A stretch of 32,982 nt of DNA from SIBU01 sp964430335. GTDB lineage: Bacteria; Patescibacteriota; Minisyncoccia; Phycocordibacterales; SIBU01. The position numbers were made by a program, and so were the translations under genes. The notes beneath the pieces are model-generated. The model saw only the letters and a program-made list of their open reading frames with translations. It was not told the DNA's origin and did no database searches. Below are positions 13,539-22,286 of this stretch, one piece after another (the stretch's first letter is position 1; every line of letters begins with the position of its first letter). Where the stretch lies: NCBI GenBank assembly GCA_964430335.1, contig CAYSEN010000010.1, positions 1 to 32,982 of the forward strand. The letters run 5' to 3'.

Positions 13539-15275
13539 TTATGACGCCTTAGTACTTGTCTCGAAATATTCCGGCGTGTTTATTGCCATCCACTCAAGCA
13601 ATTGTCTCATGACATACAGCGCACCAATTGTGTTTTCATAAGGACCTTTTTCCATAATAATCGCAAAGGCATACTTGGGTTTATCGTATGGGAAAAATCC
13701 GACGATCCATGAGTTAACTAGTTTCTTAGTCGAACCCAACTCGGCTGTTCCTGTCTTAGCACCAATAGTTACCTGTGGAATATTTAGTCCTTTCGCGTTT
13801 CCACTTAACACAGCTCGTTGCATACCCTCCTTAATTACATTCAGTTGTTCGGCCGTAAATGGCAAAACTTTTTGACTGCGAATCGCCTCGACTTCTGTTG
13901 TTTTTATTAGTGTTGGGTTCAACAATCTACCGCCGTTTACCAAACTCGACACACCACGGACCACTTGCATTGGTGTAACTTGAAAACCGTATTGGCCGAT
14001 TGATGTGTTGTATGTATCTCCAATACGCCAAATATCACCTTTGAAATTTTGCTTTTTCCATTCCGGGCTAGGAATCGAACCTGCCTTGTCTAAAAGAGGA
14101 TTATCCTTTGACAACTCTCCAAAACCAAACATTCTCATGTATCTTTCGATCGTCTCGATACCTAAACCTTTTTGATCCTCAAAACCTCCACCGATTTCGT
14201 AAAAATAGACATCTGAAGAAACCGCCAAAGCGTCACGCATGTCTACCCAACCTTGAGGTCGCCAGTCGTTAAAAGTGCTTTTCTTTGTTGGATCAAATGG
14301 ATTGGGAATTGAAATAGAACCGGTACTTAATATCTTTTTATTTGGATCAATAACACCCTCTTTAAGTGCGGCAAGTGCAACAAAGGGCTTAACAATTGAT
14401 CCCGGAGTATAGAGCCCGTCTGTCACTCTATTTAGGAAAGGTGTTTGTTTACTCTGAAACAATCTACTTATCTCCTTTGCATTCTTTCTCTCAGTCATGA
14501 CGGTCAAATTGTATTCAGGATAACTTACCGAAGTAATAATCTCGCCACTTTTAACATCCATAATCACACCGGCTCCTCCTTGAAAGCCAATATTATCCGA
14601 CGAGGCCTTTATCAGTTCATACAATTTTTCTGAAACCCTAGCATCAACTGATAGATTTAACGTCGTCCCATCTATAGGTGGCTCCAAAACGCTTTCTGTC
14701 TCAACATTTCCAAGAGCATCAGTCTCGTAAATTTTTAAACCTTTCTTGCCTGAAAGGGCCTCGTTATAAATTTTCTCAACTCCATCTACACCTTCATATT
14801 TATCTTGATAATAAAAACCATTTGAATCCTTTGCGGGATATTTTACATAACCAACAACGTGTGAGAGCCCGTCGATTGAAGCATAGACTCTTCTCGAGAA
14901 CTCTGTGCTTGTGCTTGTGTAAATATTTGAGGCTAGCAGGGTTTTGTTTCTGTCGTATATCACGCCTCTCTCCGGAAAAATCACTCTCTGTTTTAAACTA
15001 TTTTGCTCGCTTTTTTGAGCATATATTTTCCCTTGCATGATTTGCAACACGGAAATCTTGAACATAAAGGCTAGAAATATCAAAGTAAAAAACACACCGG
15101 AAACAATTACGGTTAATTTTGATATTGGCTTCTCAAGCCTGCCCTCAAATTGACTTTGATCAAAGTCCGGCAGATTGGTTGCATCTATCAAAATCTCATC
15201 GGGGTCTATCTCCTGACCCCATTTCTTTTGTTTTAGGTTTTTCTTAAAAACAGATTTTCCGTTCGGTAAATTCAT
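13539..15275 (-). CDS. mrdA: Penicillin-binding protein 2 (elongation transpeptidase)
   Basis: 578 residues. It crosslinks peptidoglycan during side-wall growth, together with MreB, MreC and MreD. A cytoplasmic tail of about 50 residues is followed by one helix (residues 55-78, VIVSGVFFTLIFLAFMFKI). The dimerisation region contains RGVIYDRN (103-110). In the transpeptidase domain the active site is SIVK (Ser293, Lys296), the second motif is SSD (353-355, where SxN is more common) and the third is KTGT (507-510). It sits 44 nt behind the mreD-like gene, the normal mreBCD-mrdA order. The long charged tail is typical of short-lipid CPR versions, but its role is not known. Confidence 0.93.
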   Translation of the reverse strand: MNLPNGKSVFKKNLKQKKWGQEIDPDEILIDATNLPDFDQSQFEGRLEKPISKLTVIVSGVFFTLIFLAFMFKISVLQIMQGKIYAQKSEQNSLKQRVIFPERGVIYDRNKTLLASNIYTSTSTEFSRRVYASIDGLSHVVGYVKYPAKDSNGFYYQDKYEGVDGVEKIYNEALSGKKGLKIYETDALGNVETESVLEPPIDGTTLNLSVDARVSEKLYELIKASSDNIGFQGGAGVIMDVKSGEIITSVSYPEYNLTVMTERKNAKEISRLFQSKQTPFLNRVTDGLYTPGSIVKPFVALAALKEGVIDPNKKILSTGSISIPNPFDPTKKSTFNDWRPQGWVDMRDALAVSSDVYFYEIGGGFEDQKGLGIETIERYMRMFGFGELSKDNPLLDKAGSIPSPEWKKQNFKGDIWRIGDTYNTSIGQYGFQVTPMQVVRGVSSLVNGGRLLNPTLIKTTEVEAIRSQKVLPFTAEQLNVIKEGMQRAVLSGNAKGLNIPQVTIGAKTGTAELGSTKKLVNSWIVGFFPYDKPKYAFAIIMEKGPYENTIGALYVMRQLLEWMAINTPEYFETSTKAS

Positions 15276-15319
15276 ACAAGAGACATTCTACCATCTTATG
15301 AAAGAAGAACCACAAAATT

Positions 15320-15571
15320 CTACCTTAGGTATTTTTTAAGCAAAACCATTAGTAAAAAAGCCAAGCACGTAACCGCAGTGTAAATAAATGCAAAGTTTAT
15401 GGTGCTATTTGATAGAGAATACAAGCTGTCTAAAATCAGACCGATAAAAATTATTTCGTAATAGTTCTCAAATTTAAACAGACAAATGATTGATAAAATC
15501 AAAACAAGTCCGGCAGGCAGGGTAAAAGTAGCTAAAAGAAAAATGAAATCTATAATTAGTCTGAGGCCCAT
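15320..15571 (-). CDS. mreD: Short MreD-like membrane protein
   Basis: 83 residues with about three hydrophobic helices: residues 4-30, 36-55 and 58-77 (FIYTAVTCLAFLLMVLLKKY). The sequence is too hydrophobic and short for a clear family match. The place between mreC (3 nt gap) and the PBP2 gene is where mreD normally lies, and the middle part, YYEIIFIGLILDSLYS, resembles the MreD motif with a conserved Asp in a helix. A normal MreD has about 160 residues and five or six helices, so this is roughly half. The name rests mostly on gene order. Confidence 0.6.
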   Translation of the reverse strand: MGLRLIIDFIFLLATFTLPAGLVLILSIICLFKFENYYEIIFIGLILDSLYSLSNSTINFAFIYTAVTCLAFLLMVLLKKYLR

Positions 15572-15574
15572 AAA

Positions 15575-16369
15575 TTATTTTGAAATAACTTCAACCCAAT
15601 TTAATGTGTAGATATTTACTGGCAACTTAAACAAAATAAATTGAAATGAGCTGGTTTCAGTTTTCTCAATACTGACCACTTTACCAAAAAACTTTGGTCC
15701 CAATTCAACCGATTTTATTAAATCACCCACCGTAACCGAAACGTCTTTAGGTAGTCTTACAACGTAATTTCCACCCCCTCGTCCCTCGGCCTCAACATCT
15801 ACATTAACATTACCGACCCTAACAATATTCTTCTCGCCGTATGTAGAGCTTAATTTCACTTTTGAGTAATCACTATAAACCTCGCTCACTTTACCGATCA
15901 TAAAATCGCCGAACATAACCGCATCATCTTTCTTGATCCCGTTATTAGTGCCAACATCGATCACGAGAGTGTCATAAATCGATCGGTTTGGTTTACTTAA
16001 AACCACTCCTAGAATTTTTTTACTTGATGTATTTCTACCCAAAATACCCTTAAGTTCTTCATTTTCCTTTTTATAGTTTTCAAGACTCAGTAACGAAGTC
16101 CTGGCCTCATCTAGCTGTCGCTGTAAACTAAGGTTTTCCGTCAAAAGTTTTTCTTTGTCAGAAAAGGCTGTTCCAAAAATAACATTGGACTCTTGGGCAA
16201 GATAATCTTTTGCGCCCCAAAGTGGTTTTGCAATTAGAAAAATTCCTTCATTAGAAATCTTTGGAAAAAATAAATAAAAAGTGCCTGCCAAAAATATTAT
16301 TACGAAAACAGCCATTACTGGTTTCCAGGCTGAATAATTTCTACGACTATTTTTTAGGAGGTAGCTCAT
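15575..16369 (-). CDS. mreC: Cell shape protein MreC
   Basis: 264 residues. MreC joins cytoplasmic MreB to the wall synthases outside. One helix (residues 17-36, PVMAVFVIIFLAGTFYLFFP) follows a basic N-terminus. A coiled coil at about 70-115 (LLTENLSLQRQLDEARTSLL) precedes two beta-rich domains; the typical VVLSKPNRSIYDTLVIDVGT and a GLVG-type segment (AVMFGDFMIGKVSEV) are visible. The start lies inside the mreB1 gene (23-nt overlap), so the two are translationally coupled. The mreD-like gene follows after 3 nt. Confidence 0.93.
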   Translation of the reverse strand: MSYLLKNSRRNYSAWKPVMAVFVIIFLAGTFYLFFPKISNEGIFLIAKPLWGAKDYLAQESNVIFGTAFSDKEKLLTENLSLQRQLDEARTSLLSLENYKKENEELKGILGRNTSSKKILGVVLSKPNRSIYDTLVIDVGTNNGIKKDDAVMFGDFMIGKVSEVYSDYSKVKLSSTYGEKNIVRVGNVNVDVEAEGRGGGNYVVRLPKDVSVTVGDLIKSVELGPKFFGKVVSIEKTETSSFQFILFKLPVNIYTLNWVEVISK

Positions 16370-17408
16370 CTTCGTTGTGAATCAATACTTCTCTATATCT
16401 CTCCAAATCCTCAAGGATAATACCAGTGCCTCTAGCCACCGCCGTTAAAGGATCATCAGCAATATGAATAGGTATCTTGGTTGCTTCGTTTAAGACAATA
16501 TCAAAACCTTTTAGGAGGGCTCCGCCTCCCACAAGATAAGCGCCTCTGTGCATAATATCCGCAACTATTTCTGGTGGAGTGGTCTCCAAAACTTCTTTTA
16601 CCGATTCGATCAGATTATCTATCGACTGAGCGATGGCTTCTCTAACATCAGAATCCGTTATTATCACCTCTCTAGGTAAACCAGTAATCAAATCACGTCC
16701 ACGAATTGATGCCTCCATTGGAGCAATTCCAGGAATCACCGAACCGATCGCGATTTTAATTCCTTCGGCTGTTTTTTCACCGATTAAAATTTTAAATTCG
16801 CTTCTAATGTAGGAAATAATATCTTCATTTAGTCTATCTCCTGCAATTTTTAAGCTTTTTGAACGTACAATTCCTCCAAGAGAAATAACAGCTATATCCG
16901 TAGTTCCGCCACCGATATCGATAATCATATTTCCTACTGGATCTTGAACAGGCAGTCTAATTCCGATTGCAGCCGCCATTGGCTCTTCAACAATATGCAC
17001 CTCCCTTGCTCCATTATTTTTCGTTGCATCGCGAACAGCTCTGGTTTCTACGTTTGTCACTCCAGAAGGTACGCCAACCACCACTCTTGGACCTAACATT
17101 TTCTTTGAATTCCCTTCTGCTTTTTTAATGAGATAAGCAATCATTTCTTCTGTAACCTCGAAGTCAGATATAACTCCCCCCACCAAAGGTCGAACAGCAC
17201 TGATATGTGCTGGAGTTCTTCCGAGCATTGATTTAGCGTGAATCCCTACAGCCACAACCTGTCCGGTTTTGTTGTTTACAGCAACCACTGAAGGCTCATT
17301 TATGACGATACCCTGACCACGCATATAGACCAGGGTATTTGCTGTACCCAAATCTATTCCAATGTCGTTGGAGATCAAACTGTAAAATTTTTCAATATGT
17401 TTTTTCAT
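16347..17408 (-). CDS. mreB: Rod-shape actin homologue MreB (first copy)
   Basis: 353 residues, full length. MreB filaments below the membrane direct side-wall synthesis. The actin-fold nucleotide motifs are clear: phosphate 1 GIDLGTANTLVY (17-28), VVVGVPSGVTNVETRAV, phosphate 2 IDIGGGTTDIAVI, and the adenosine motif YLVGGGALLKG. The ending RYREVLIHNEDELPPKK is longer than that of the second copy. It lies 17 nt behind proS and overlaps mreC, so it forms the mreB-mreC-mreD-mrdA group. A second MreB about 3.8 kb upstream in the same direction lies next to murA. Confidence 0.96.
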   Translation of the reverse strand: MKKHIEKFYSLISNDIGIDLGTANTLVYMRGQGIVINEPSVVAVNNKTGQVVAVGIHAKSMLGRTPAHISAVRPLVGGVISDFEVTEEMIAYLIKKAEGNSKKMLGPRVVVGVPSGVTNVETRAVRDATKNNGAREVHIVEEPMAAAIGIRLPVQDPVGNMIIDIGGGTTDIAVISLGGIVRSKSLKIAGDRLNEDIISYIRSEFKILIGEKTAEGIKIAIGSVIPGIAPMEASIRGRDLITGLPREVIITDSDVREAIAQSIDNLIESVKEVLETTPPEIVADIMHRGAYLVGGGALLKGFDIVLNEATKIPIHIADDPLTAVARGTGIILEDLERYREVLIHNEDELPPKK

Positions 17409-17425
17409 AATAGGCCTGACAGAAT

Positions 17426-18676
17426 TTATTTACCCAAGCTCGATATAACTTCACTTAAGGACAGCATTTTTGTTTCGGAATCATTTCGCTTCTTCCATTC
17501 GATTTTTTCTGCCTTTACTGTTTTGTCACTGACTACCAAACGATGCGGGATGCCCAACAAATCACTATCAGCAAATTTTTCCCCCGCTCGCAAATCTCTG
17601 TCATCGTACAAGACTTCGATTCCAAGTTCGGTTAGCTTGGAGTAAAGATCTTCAGCGTATTTTTTTGTTGGGCCCTCTTCTTGTGACAAAGAAATCAGAT
17701 GTACTTTAAATGGAGCGATGGACTCTGGCCAAACGATTCCTTTTTCATCTGATAAAACTTCGACAACCGTACCCATTAGCCTACCGAGACCGATTCCGTA
17801 ACTTCCCATAAACACAGGCAATTTTTGACCGTCTTCAGTTGCGTATAAAAGTCCCATTGCAGTTGAATACTTTGTGCCAAGTGTAAAAATATTTCCAACC
17901 TCAACAGATTTTTTTTCAACAAATTCAGCCGAATTACAATCCGGACAATTTTTATACTCTCCAAAAATTTCTTTATTTATTGCCAATGAGCACTTACCAC
18001 AAACATGAATTATGTCTTCTCCTGCCTCTGTAGCTGTCTGGAACTCGTGAGAATATTTTGAAAAGGTTCCTCCTGAAGCTAAGGTGGTGTATGTTAATTT
18101 TCCCAAACCAACTCTTTCAAAAACGTTTTTGTAAGCCACTTTTGCTTTTTCATAAAAATGTGAATGTTCTTTGTCATCTTTTGAAAAAGAATAGAGGTCT
18201 TTCATAAGAAATTCTCTTCCTCGCATAATTCCGCTTTTAGCGCGAGCCTCGTTTCTAAATTTCGTTTGAATTTGGTATACAGAAAAAGGGAGATCCCGGA
18301 AGGATTGAACGTAATCGGTCATAAGTGAAGTCAAAGGTTCCTCATGTGTAAAACCTAGACCAAGCTCGGTATCATTTTTTAATTTCGTTTTAAACCAATT
18401 ATCTACGACTTCATCGCTCCAGCGTCCGCTTTTTTGCCACACCTCTTTGTCTTGAAGTGCAGTTAGGTGCAACTCCTGACCACCTATCTTATTCATTTCA
18501 TCGCGAATAATATTTCCAATTTTATTGATCACTCTAAGGCCAAGTGGTAGGTAGGCATAAACTCCAGCCATTTGCTTATGAATATAGCCAGCGCGAATAA
18601 GCAATTCGGCATTTTTAGAAACCTCATCTTTTGGAGCCTCCTTTCTTGTTTTTGTAAAAAAAAGTGATTGACGCAT
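17426..18676 (-). CDS. proS: Prolyl-tRNA synthetase, short form without editing domain
   Basis: 416 residues. It charges tRNA-Pro. Class II motifs: FTHEEPLT (109-116), motif 2 KFRNEARAKSGIMRGREF (139-156) and motif 3 GSYGIGLGRLMG (291-302). Between motifs 2 and 3 the usual bacterial protein has an inserted editing domain of about 180 residues; here there are only about 135 residues in all, including two Cys pairs (C226/C229 and C244/C247), which look like a zinc ribbon. The C-terminal anticodon domain is present (VHLISLSQEEGPTKKYAEDL). It lies upstream of mreB1 with a 17-nt space. The 137-nt gap before it should hold its promoter, but I see no convincing pair of boxes. Confidence 0.95.
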   Translation of the reverse strand: MRQSLFFTKTRKEAPKDEVSKNAELLIRAGYIHKQMAGVYAYLPLGLRVINKIGNIIRDEMNKIGGQELHLTALQDKEVWQKSGRWSDEVVDNWFKTKLKNDTELGLGFTHEEPLTSLMTDYVQSFRDLPFSVYQIQTKFRNEARAKSGIMRGREFLMKDLYSFSKDDKEHSHFYEKAKVAYKNVFERVGLGKLTYTTLASGGTFSKYSHEFQTATEAGEDIIHVCGKCSLAINKEIFGEYKNCPDCNSAEFVEKKSVEVGNIFTLGTKYSTAMGLLYATEDGQKLPVFMGSYGIGLGRLMGTVVEVLSDEKGIVWPESIAPFKVHLISLSQEEGPTKKYAEDLYSKLTELGIEVLYDDRDLRAGEKFADSDLLGIPHRLVVSDKTVKAEKIEWKKRNDSETKMLSLSEVISSLGK

Positions 18677-18813
18677 TTTTATTTAATTTAAAAATTAAAT
18701 TTTAGCTCGTGCCTAAAACTTTATAGTTATCATATACTACAGCAAATAGCCCTAAAATACGACACTTGACATCGAGTGTTTGTCATCACAAAACTGTCGC
18801 AAACAACCAGACA

Positions 18814-19917
18814 CTAAAACAACTTAACGATGTCGTGATACGTAATTACAAACATCAATCCAATAAGAAGTATGAAACCGACTGTATTGACCACCTGAAC
18901 GACTTTCGGGTTTATTGGAGATCTCTTAATTGCTTCAATAAGAACCATAACGAGCCGGCCTCCATCAAGAGCTGGAAGTGGCATTAGGTTTATTATCGCT
19001 AAATTTGCGGAGAGCAGTGCTATGAAAAAGACAATGAAGCCAAAGCCTAAGTTTCTATTATCACCGAAGATTGTCACCATACCTACTGGACCAGCCACAG
19101 AGGTCAGATCCGGCTTTCCAAAAATAACATCTCTGAAAAAACTCAGGATACTTACGGTGACCTCCTCTAGGAGTCTCACTGTCATCACAAATCCTGTTGT
19201 TACCGCTTTATAAATTGGTAATTTTAAATTACCTATCATATCCATGCTAATCCCGATCGCTCGATTGCCAGAAACCAAACCTTCTTTTGCTTCTACTTTC
19301 GAAGTGAATTGTTTTTCACCTCTCTTTAAATCAATTTCAAGTTCCCCCTTGCTACCTACAATAAAATCATGGGCACTGTCAGGATTTAAATTTTCTTTGA
19401 CAGATTTACCTGATAAATCATCACTTAATGACAAGATTACATCTCCAGGCTTTATACCCGCCAAATCAGCTGGTGACTCTGGCAAAACGCTGGTGATCAT
19501 AAGCTTTTGGCTGTTTACTTCTAGACCATCATTACCATTTGCAGACATCGGTAGGCCCACCATTAGACCAAAAGTAATGGTCAACCAAGCAAAAAGAATA
19601 TTAAACAAAATTCCTCCAGATAAGACTGCGGCCTGAACAAACTTGGACTTATGAACCAAACTACGACTTGGATCAACCTTTACGTCACCCTCTTCTAGAG
19701 ATTCAGCGTTTTCTCCGAAAATCTTTACGAAACCACCGAAAGGCAAAAGATTGATTGAATATAGGGTTTCGCCAATCTTCTTACCAAAAATTTTTGGAGG
19801 AAAACCAATACCGAACTCATCTACCCTCACACCATTCTTCTTTGCAATCAAAAAATGTCCGAGTTCGTGTACTAAGACTAGTAAAGTTAATATTAGTAAG
19901 AAAAAAATAGCGTTCAC
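18814..19917 (-). CDS. rseP: Site-2 protease, RseP family (M50) with PDZ domain
   Basis: 367 residues. It cuts membrane-embedded substrates such as anti-sigma factors or signal-peptide remnants. The zinc motif HELGH (17-21) is in the first helix, followed by ISLLPFGGFVKIFGE-like sequence (YSINLLPFGGFVKIFG). One PDZ domain is visible at about 130-205 (ITSVLPESPADLAGIKPGD). The third motif, NLMPLPALDGGRLV, supplies the Asp ligand near residue 320. Four helices in all. It lies 11 nt behind frr, so frr-rseP is a pair; in many bacteria both lie near uppS and cdsA, which are absent here. No anti-sigma factor gene is in the window, so the substrate is unknown. Confidence 0.94.
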   Translation of the reverse strand: MNAIFFLLILTLLVLVHELGHFLIAKKNGVRVDEFGIGFPPKIFGKKIGETLYSINLLPFGGFVKIFGENAESLEEGDVKVDPSRSLVHKSKFVQAAVLSGGILFNILFAWLTITFGLMVGLPMSANGNDGLEVNSQKLMITSVLPESPADLAGIKPGDVILSLSDDLSGKSVKENLNPDSAHDFIVGSKGELEIDLKRGEKQFTSKVEAKEGLVSGNRAIGISMDMIGNLKLPIYKAVTTGFVMTVRLLEEVTVSILSFFRDVIFGKPDLTSVAGPVGMVTIFGDNRNLGFGFIVFFIALLSANLAIINLMPLPALDGGRLVMVLIEAIKRSPINPKVVQVVNTVGFILLIGLMFVITYHDIVKLF

Positions 19918-19928
19918 TAAATTTATTT

Positions 19929-20477
19929 TTATGAATTAATTTCCTTTTCCTTTCTCTCGGAGGCTTCGCCCAACTTTTTATTTAGACCGTCCACCAATTT
20001 TTGCAGTTCCGCCTTTAATCTAAATTTTTCATCTTCGCCCATTCCACCTGCCTTTTCAGCACTCTCAATTTCTTTTTGAATTTCATCTCTTAGTTTTCGA
20101 ACTGAAACTCGTGCATCTTCTAATTTGTCTTTGGACAACTTAATAAGCGAAGCTCGTCTATCTGAGGTTAATTCAGGGAACGAAACTCTGACTCCTGTAT
20201 CTACTGCAGAGACTGACAGACCAAGGTTTCCAGCCAAAACAGCCTTCTCAATTTCCTTGATCGAAGATGTGTCCCAAGGGGTTATGAAAAGTGTTCTTGC
20301 GTCCTGACTTGCAATACTACCAAGAGAACTGATTGGCATTCTCGCACCATAAGATTCAACCAAAATACCGTCTAAAATAGCTGGAGTAGCTCTCGAAGTT
20401 CGAATGTTTCCAAGTTCTTTTGTTAGCCAATTTTCTATTTCCTTTGCTTTCTGATTGAATTTTGAAAAGTTATACAT
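19929..20477 (-). CDS. frr: Ribosome recycling factor
   Basis: 182 residues, close to the usual 185. With EF-G it splits the post-termination ribosome. Clear signatures: the N-terminal helix with NIRTSRATPAILDGILVESYG (here residues 24-44 in order), SLGSIASQDARTLFITPWD, GVRVSFPELTSDRRASLIK and the C-terminal helix rich in Lys and Glu. Gene order is holB-like, 56 nt, frr, 11 nt, rseP. Nothing unusual. The AT-rich 56-nt space may contain its promoter, but no good boxes were seen. Confidence 0.96.
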   Translation of the reverse strand: MYNFSKFNQKAKEIENWLTKELGNIRTSRATPAILDGILVESYGARMPISSLGSIASQDARTLFITPWDTSSIKEIEKAVLAGNLGLSVSAVDTGVRVSFPELTSDRRASLIKLSKDKLEDARVSVRKLRDEIQKEIESAEKAGGMGEDEKFRLKAELQKLVDGLNKKLGEASERKEKEINS

Positions 20478-20533
20478 ATTTTTTTGATTATTAAATCTAT
20501 GTTAACAATTATTAAATAAAAGACAAACGAAAA

Positions 20534-21253
20534 TTATGGCACAATTATTGCTATAAATTCCAAAATCATCTTTACGCTCGCCGACCGATCCAGTAAATAA
20601 TCTCTACTTTTTTCTATCAGTCTTAAAACTCCTTCATTTAAAATTCTACCACCTTTTTGCTGATCATATAAATATAATTCTAATTCATTAACAAAAGTTA
20701 CAGCTTCAGATTTTGATTTTTTTTCATCCTTAATGTCGTCGGCTAATTTCTTAACAAAAGCCAAACGTTTGGCTTTTGTTAAAGCAAGAAAGACTTTGGC
20801 GGCGCCGTCTTCAGAAGACGGCGCCGCCCCAAACGGCACCTTCATCAACCTAGACAAAAGAGTTGGTATTAAATTAGAAACACAGGCTCCTACAATGAAA
20901 AATTTTGTATTGTCTGAAGGTTCCTCGAACATCTTCAAAAATGAGTTTTGCGCTTCGACTGTAATTAGATTCGCGTTTATTACAAATATTTTTTTTGAAT
21001 CTCTTGAGAAACTTTTTCTGTCTTCTTGCTCTTTGATGGCGCGAGCGTCATCTATTGTTAAGGTTTCAAATTTACTATACAGAAAATCAGGATTGCCTTT
21101 CATAGACACCTCAAAATGCTTCTCCAGCCAGCTTAAAAACAGGTCAGCATTATTATCTACTCCAAGCACAAGGTATGCATGATGCCCCTCTAGGAAATTA
21201 ACATTCTCGTTTTCCTTTTTTTTAAGTCCGGAATGCTTATTCATAAATATCAC
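20534..21253 (-). CDS. holB: DNA polymerase III delta-prime-like clamp loader subunit
   Basis: 239 residues, shorter than the usual 300 or more. The clamp loader opens the sliding clamp on DNA. Recognisable parts are HHAYLVLG at the start, LTIDDARAIKE, KKIFVINANLITVEAQNSFL, the signature MFEEPSDNTKFFIVG and IPTLLSRLMKVPFG with the SR (arginine-finger type) motif. There is no P-loop, as in other delta-prime subunits. Right after LLSRLMKVPFG the coding sequence contains two palindromes (20751-20782 and 20798-20828) that encode about 27 extra residues in frame. It starts 2 nt after the stop of the second mreB; an in-frame ATG at 21244 is an alternative start. Confidence 0.8.
   Translation of the reverse strand: MIFMNKHSGLKKKENENVNFLEGHHAYLVLGVDNNADLFLSWLEKHFEVSMKGNPDFLYSKFETLTIDDARAIKEQEDRKSFSRDSKKIFVINANLITVEAQNSFLKMFEEPSDNTKFFIVGACVSNLIPTLLSRLMKVPFGAAPSSEDGAAKVFLALTKAKRLAFVKKLADDIKDEKKSKSEAVTFVNELELYLYDQQKGGRILNEGVLRLIEKSRDYLLDRSASVKMILEFIAIIVP
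20751..20782. repeat. Perfect 32-nt palindrome inside the holB-like gene
   Basis: TTAACAAAAGCCAAAC is followed directly by its reverse complement. It is in frame in the delta-prime-like gene and encodes LTKAKRLAFVK, and because it is a palindrome the same peptide is encoded on the other strand. It lies 15 nt from a second, GC-rich palindrome. Confidence 0.95.
20798..20828. repeat. GC-rich 31-nt palindrome inside the holB-like gene
   Basis: GGCGGCGCCGTCTT, loop CAG, then AAGACGGCGCCGCC: a 14-bp perfect stem in an AT-rich gene. It encodes APSSEDGAA between the AAA+ part and the C-terminal part of the protein. No T tract follows on the coding strand, so it is not an intrinsic terminator. Confidence 0.95.
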
Positions 21254-21255
21254 TA

Positions 21256-22269
21256 CTATCTTTTAGCAATAATAGATTTTTTATACGTATCGAGATGTTC
21301 TAGAGCAATTCCCGTACCTAGTGCCACACAATACAGAGCATCCTTAGCTAAAGTCGCCTTAACTCCAGTACGCCTAAAAACCAGCTCAGGCAAATTTCTT
21401 AATTGCGACGAACCTCCTGTCATTGTAATTCCCTGATCAATAATATCTGCCGCCAATTCTGGTGGAGTTTCTTGCAAGACATCCTTAATAGCCTTAATCA
21501 TTTCTCTTAATTCCTTACTAATCGCTTTTACGATTTCGTTAGTTTTCACTTCGGCCGTTCTTGGTAAACCAGTGATAAAATCTCTACCTTTAATGGTCAT
21601 AGAAAGTTCCTCCTCAAGTGGCACAGCGGAACCGATTTTGATTTTAATATCTTCTGCCATCTTATCGCCAATTCCTAGATTAAAAGTTTTTTTAATGTAG
21701 TCACCAATAGCCACATCGATTTTATTACCAGCAACCTTCACAGAATTTGATGCTACGATTCCACCAAGAGAAATAACGGCGACGTCTGTCGTACCTCCTC
21801 CAATATCGACAATCATTCGGCCGACCGCTTCTTGAATCGGAATACCGGCACCGATCGCAGCTAAAATAGGTTCCTTTACTACATAGGCATTCTTTGCCCC
21901 AGCTTTGATTGCCGCCTCAATGACAGCACGACGCTCGGTAGAAGTAACACCGGCTGGCACACTGATCATGACCTCAGGTTTCCAAATATTCCATTTACCC
22001 AAAGCCTTGTCGATTAAGTAACGAAGCATGGCCTCTGTCACTCGATAATCAGCGATAACACCATCCTTCATCGGTCTGTAAGCAATGATTGATTCAGGAG
22101 TTTTGCCGATCATATTTTTTGCTTCAATTCCTACAGCCAAAATTCGGTTGTCTTGTTCTGACACAGCAACTACCGAAGGCTCATTTAGGACAACACCTTT
22201 ACCAGGAACAAACACGAGCGTATTTGCTGTTCCCAAATCAATACCAAGTTTTTTTGAAAATAGTGCCAT
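21256..22269 (-). CDS. mreB: Rod-shape actin homologue MreB (second copy)
   Basis: 337 residues. Actin-fold motifs: GIDLGTANTLVFVPGKG (9-25), VMISVPAGVTSTERRAV, IVDIGGGTTDVAVI and MTGGSSQLRNLPELV. Compared with the first copy it lacks the long C-terminal tail and differs through most of the sequence, so the duplication is old. It lies 17 nt behind murA and 2 nt before the delta-prime-like gene. With one copy next to mreCD-mrdA and the other next to murA, the two may have different partners or timing, like the MreB/Mbl pairs of Firmicutes; that is inference. Confidence 0.95.
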   Translation of the reverse strand: MALFSKKLGIDLGTANTLVFVPGKGVVLNEPSVVAVSEQDNRILAVGIEAKNMIGKTPESIIAYRPMKDGVIADYRVTEAMLRYLIDKALGKWNIWKPEVMISVPAGVTSTERRAVIEAAIKAGAKNAYVVKEPILAAIGAGIPIQEAVGRMIVDIGGGTTDVAVISLGGIVASNSVKVAGNKIDVAIGDYIKKTFNLGIGDKMAEDIKIKIGSAVPLEEELSMTIKGRDFITGLPRTAEVKTNEIVKAISKELREMIKAIKDVLQETPPELAADIIDQGITMTGGSSQLRNLPELVFRRTGVKATLAKDALYCVALGTGIALEHLDTYKKSIIAKR

Positions 22270-22286
22270 TTAGTGAATCGTCACAT

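Noticed and set aside
18762..18779. Terminator of rseP (ACACT/AGTGT hairpin)
   Set aside because: A 5-bp stem with a weak T tract is not enough for a confident call.
20733..21182. 149-residue plus-strand frame opposite the clamp loader gene
   Set aside because: Its similarity to the minus-strand protein (LTKAKRLAFVK) comes only from the palindrome; the rest has no family features.
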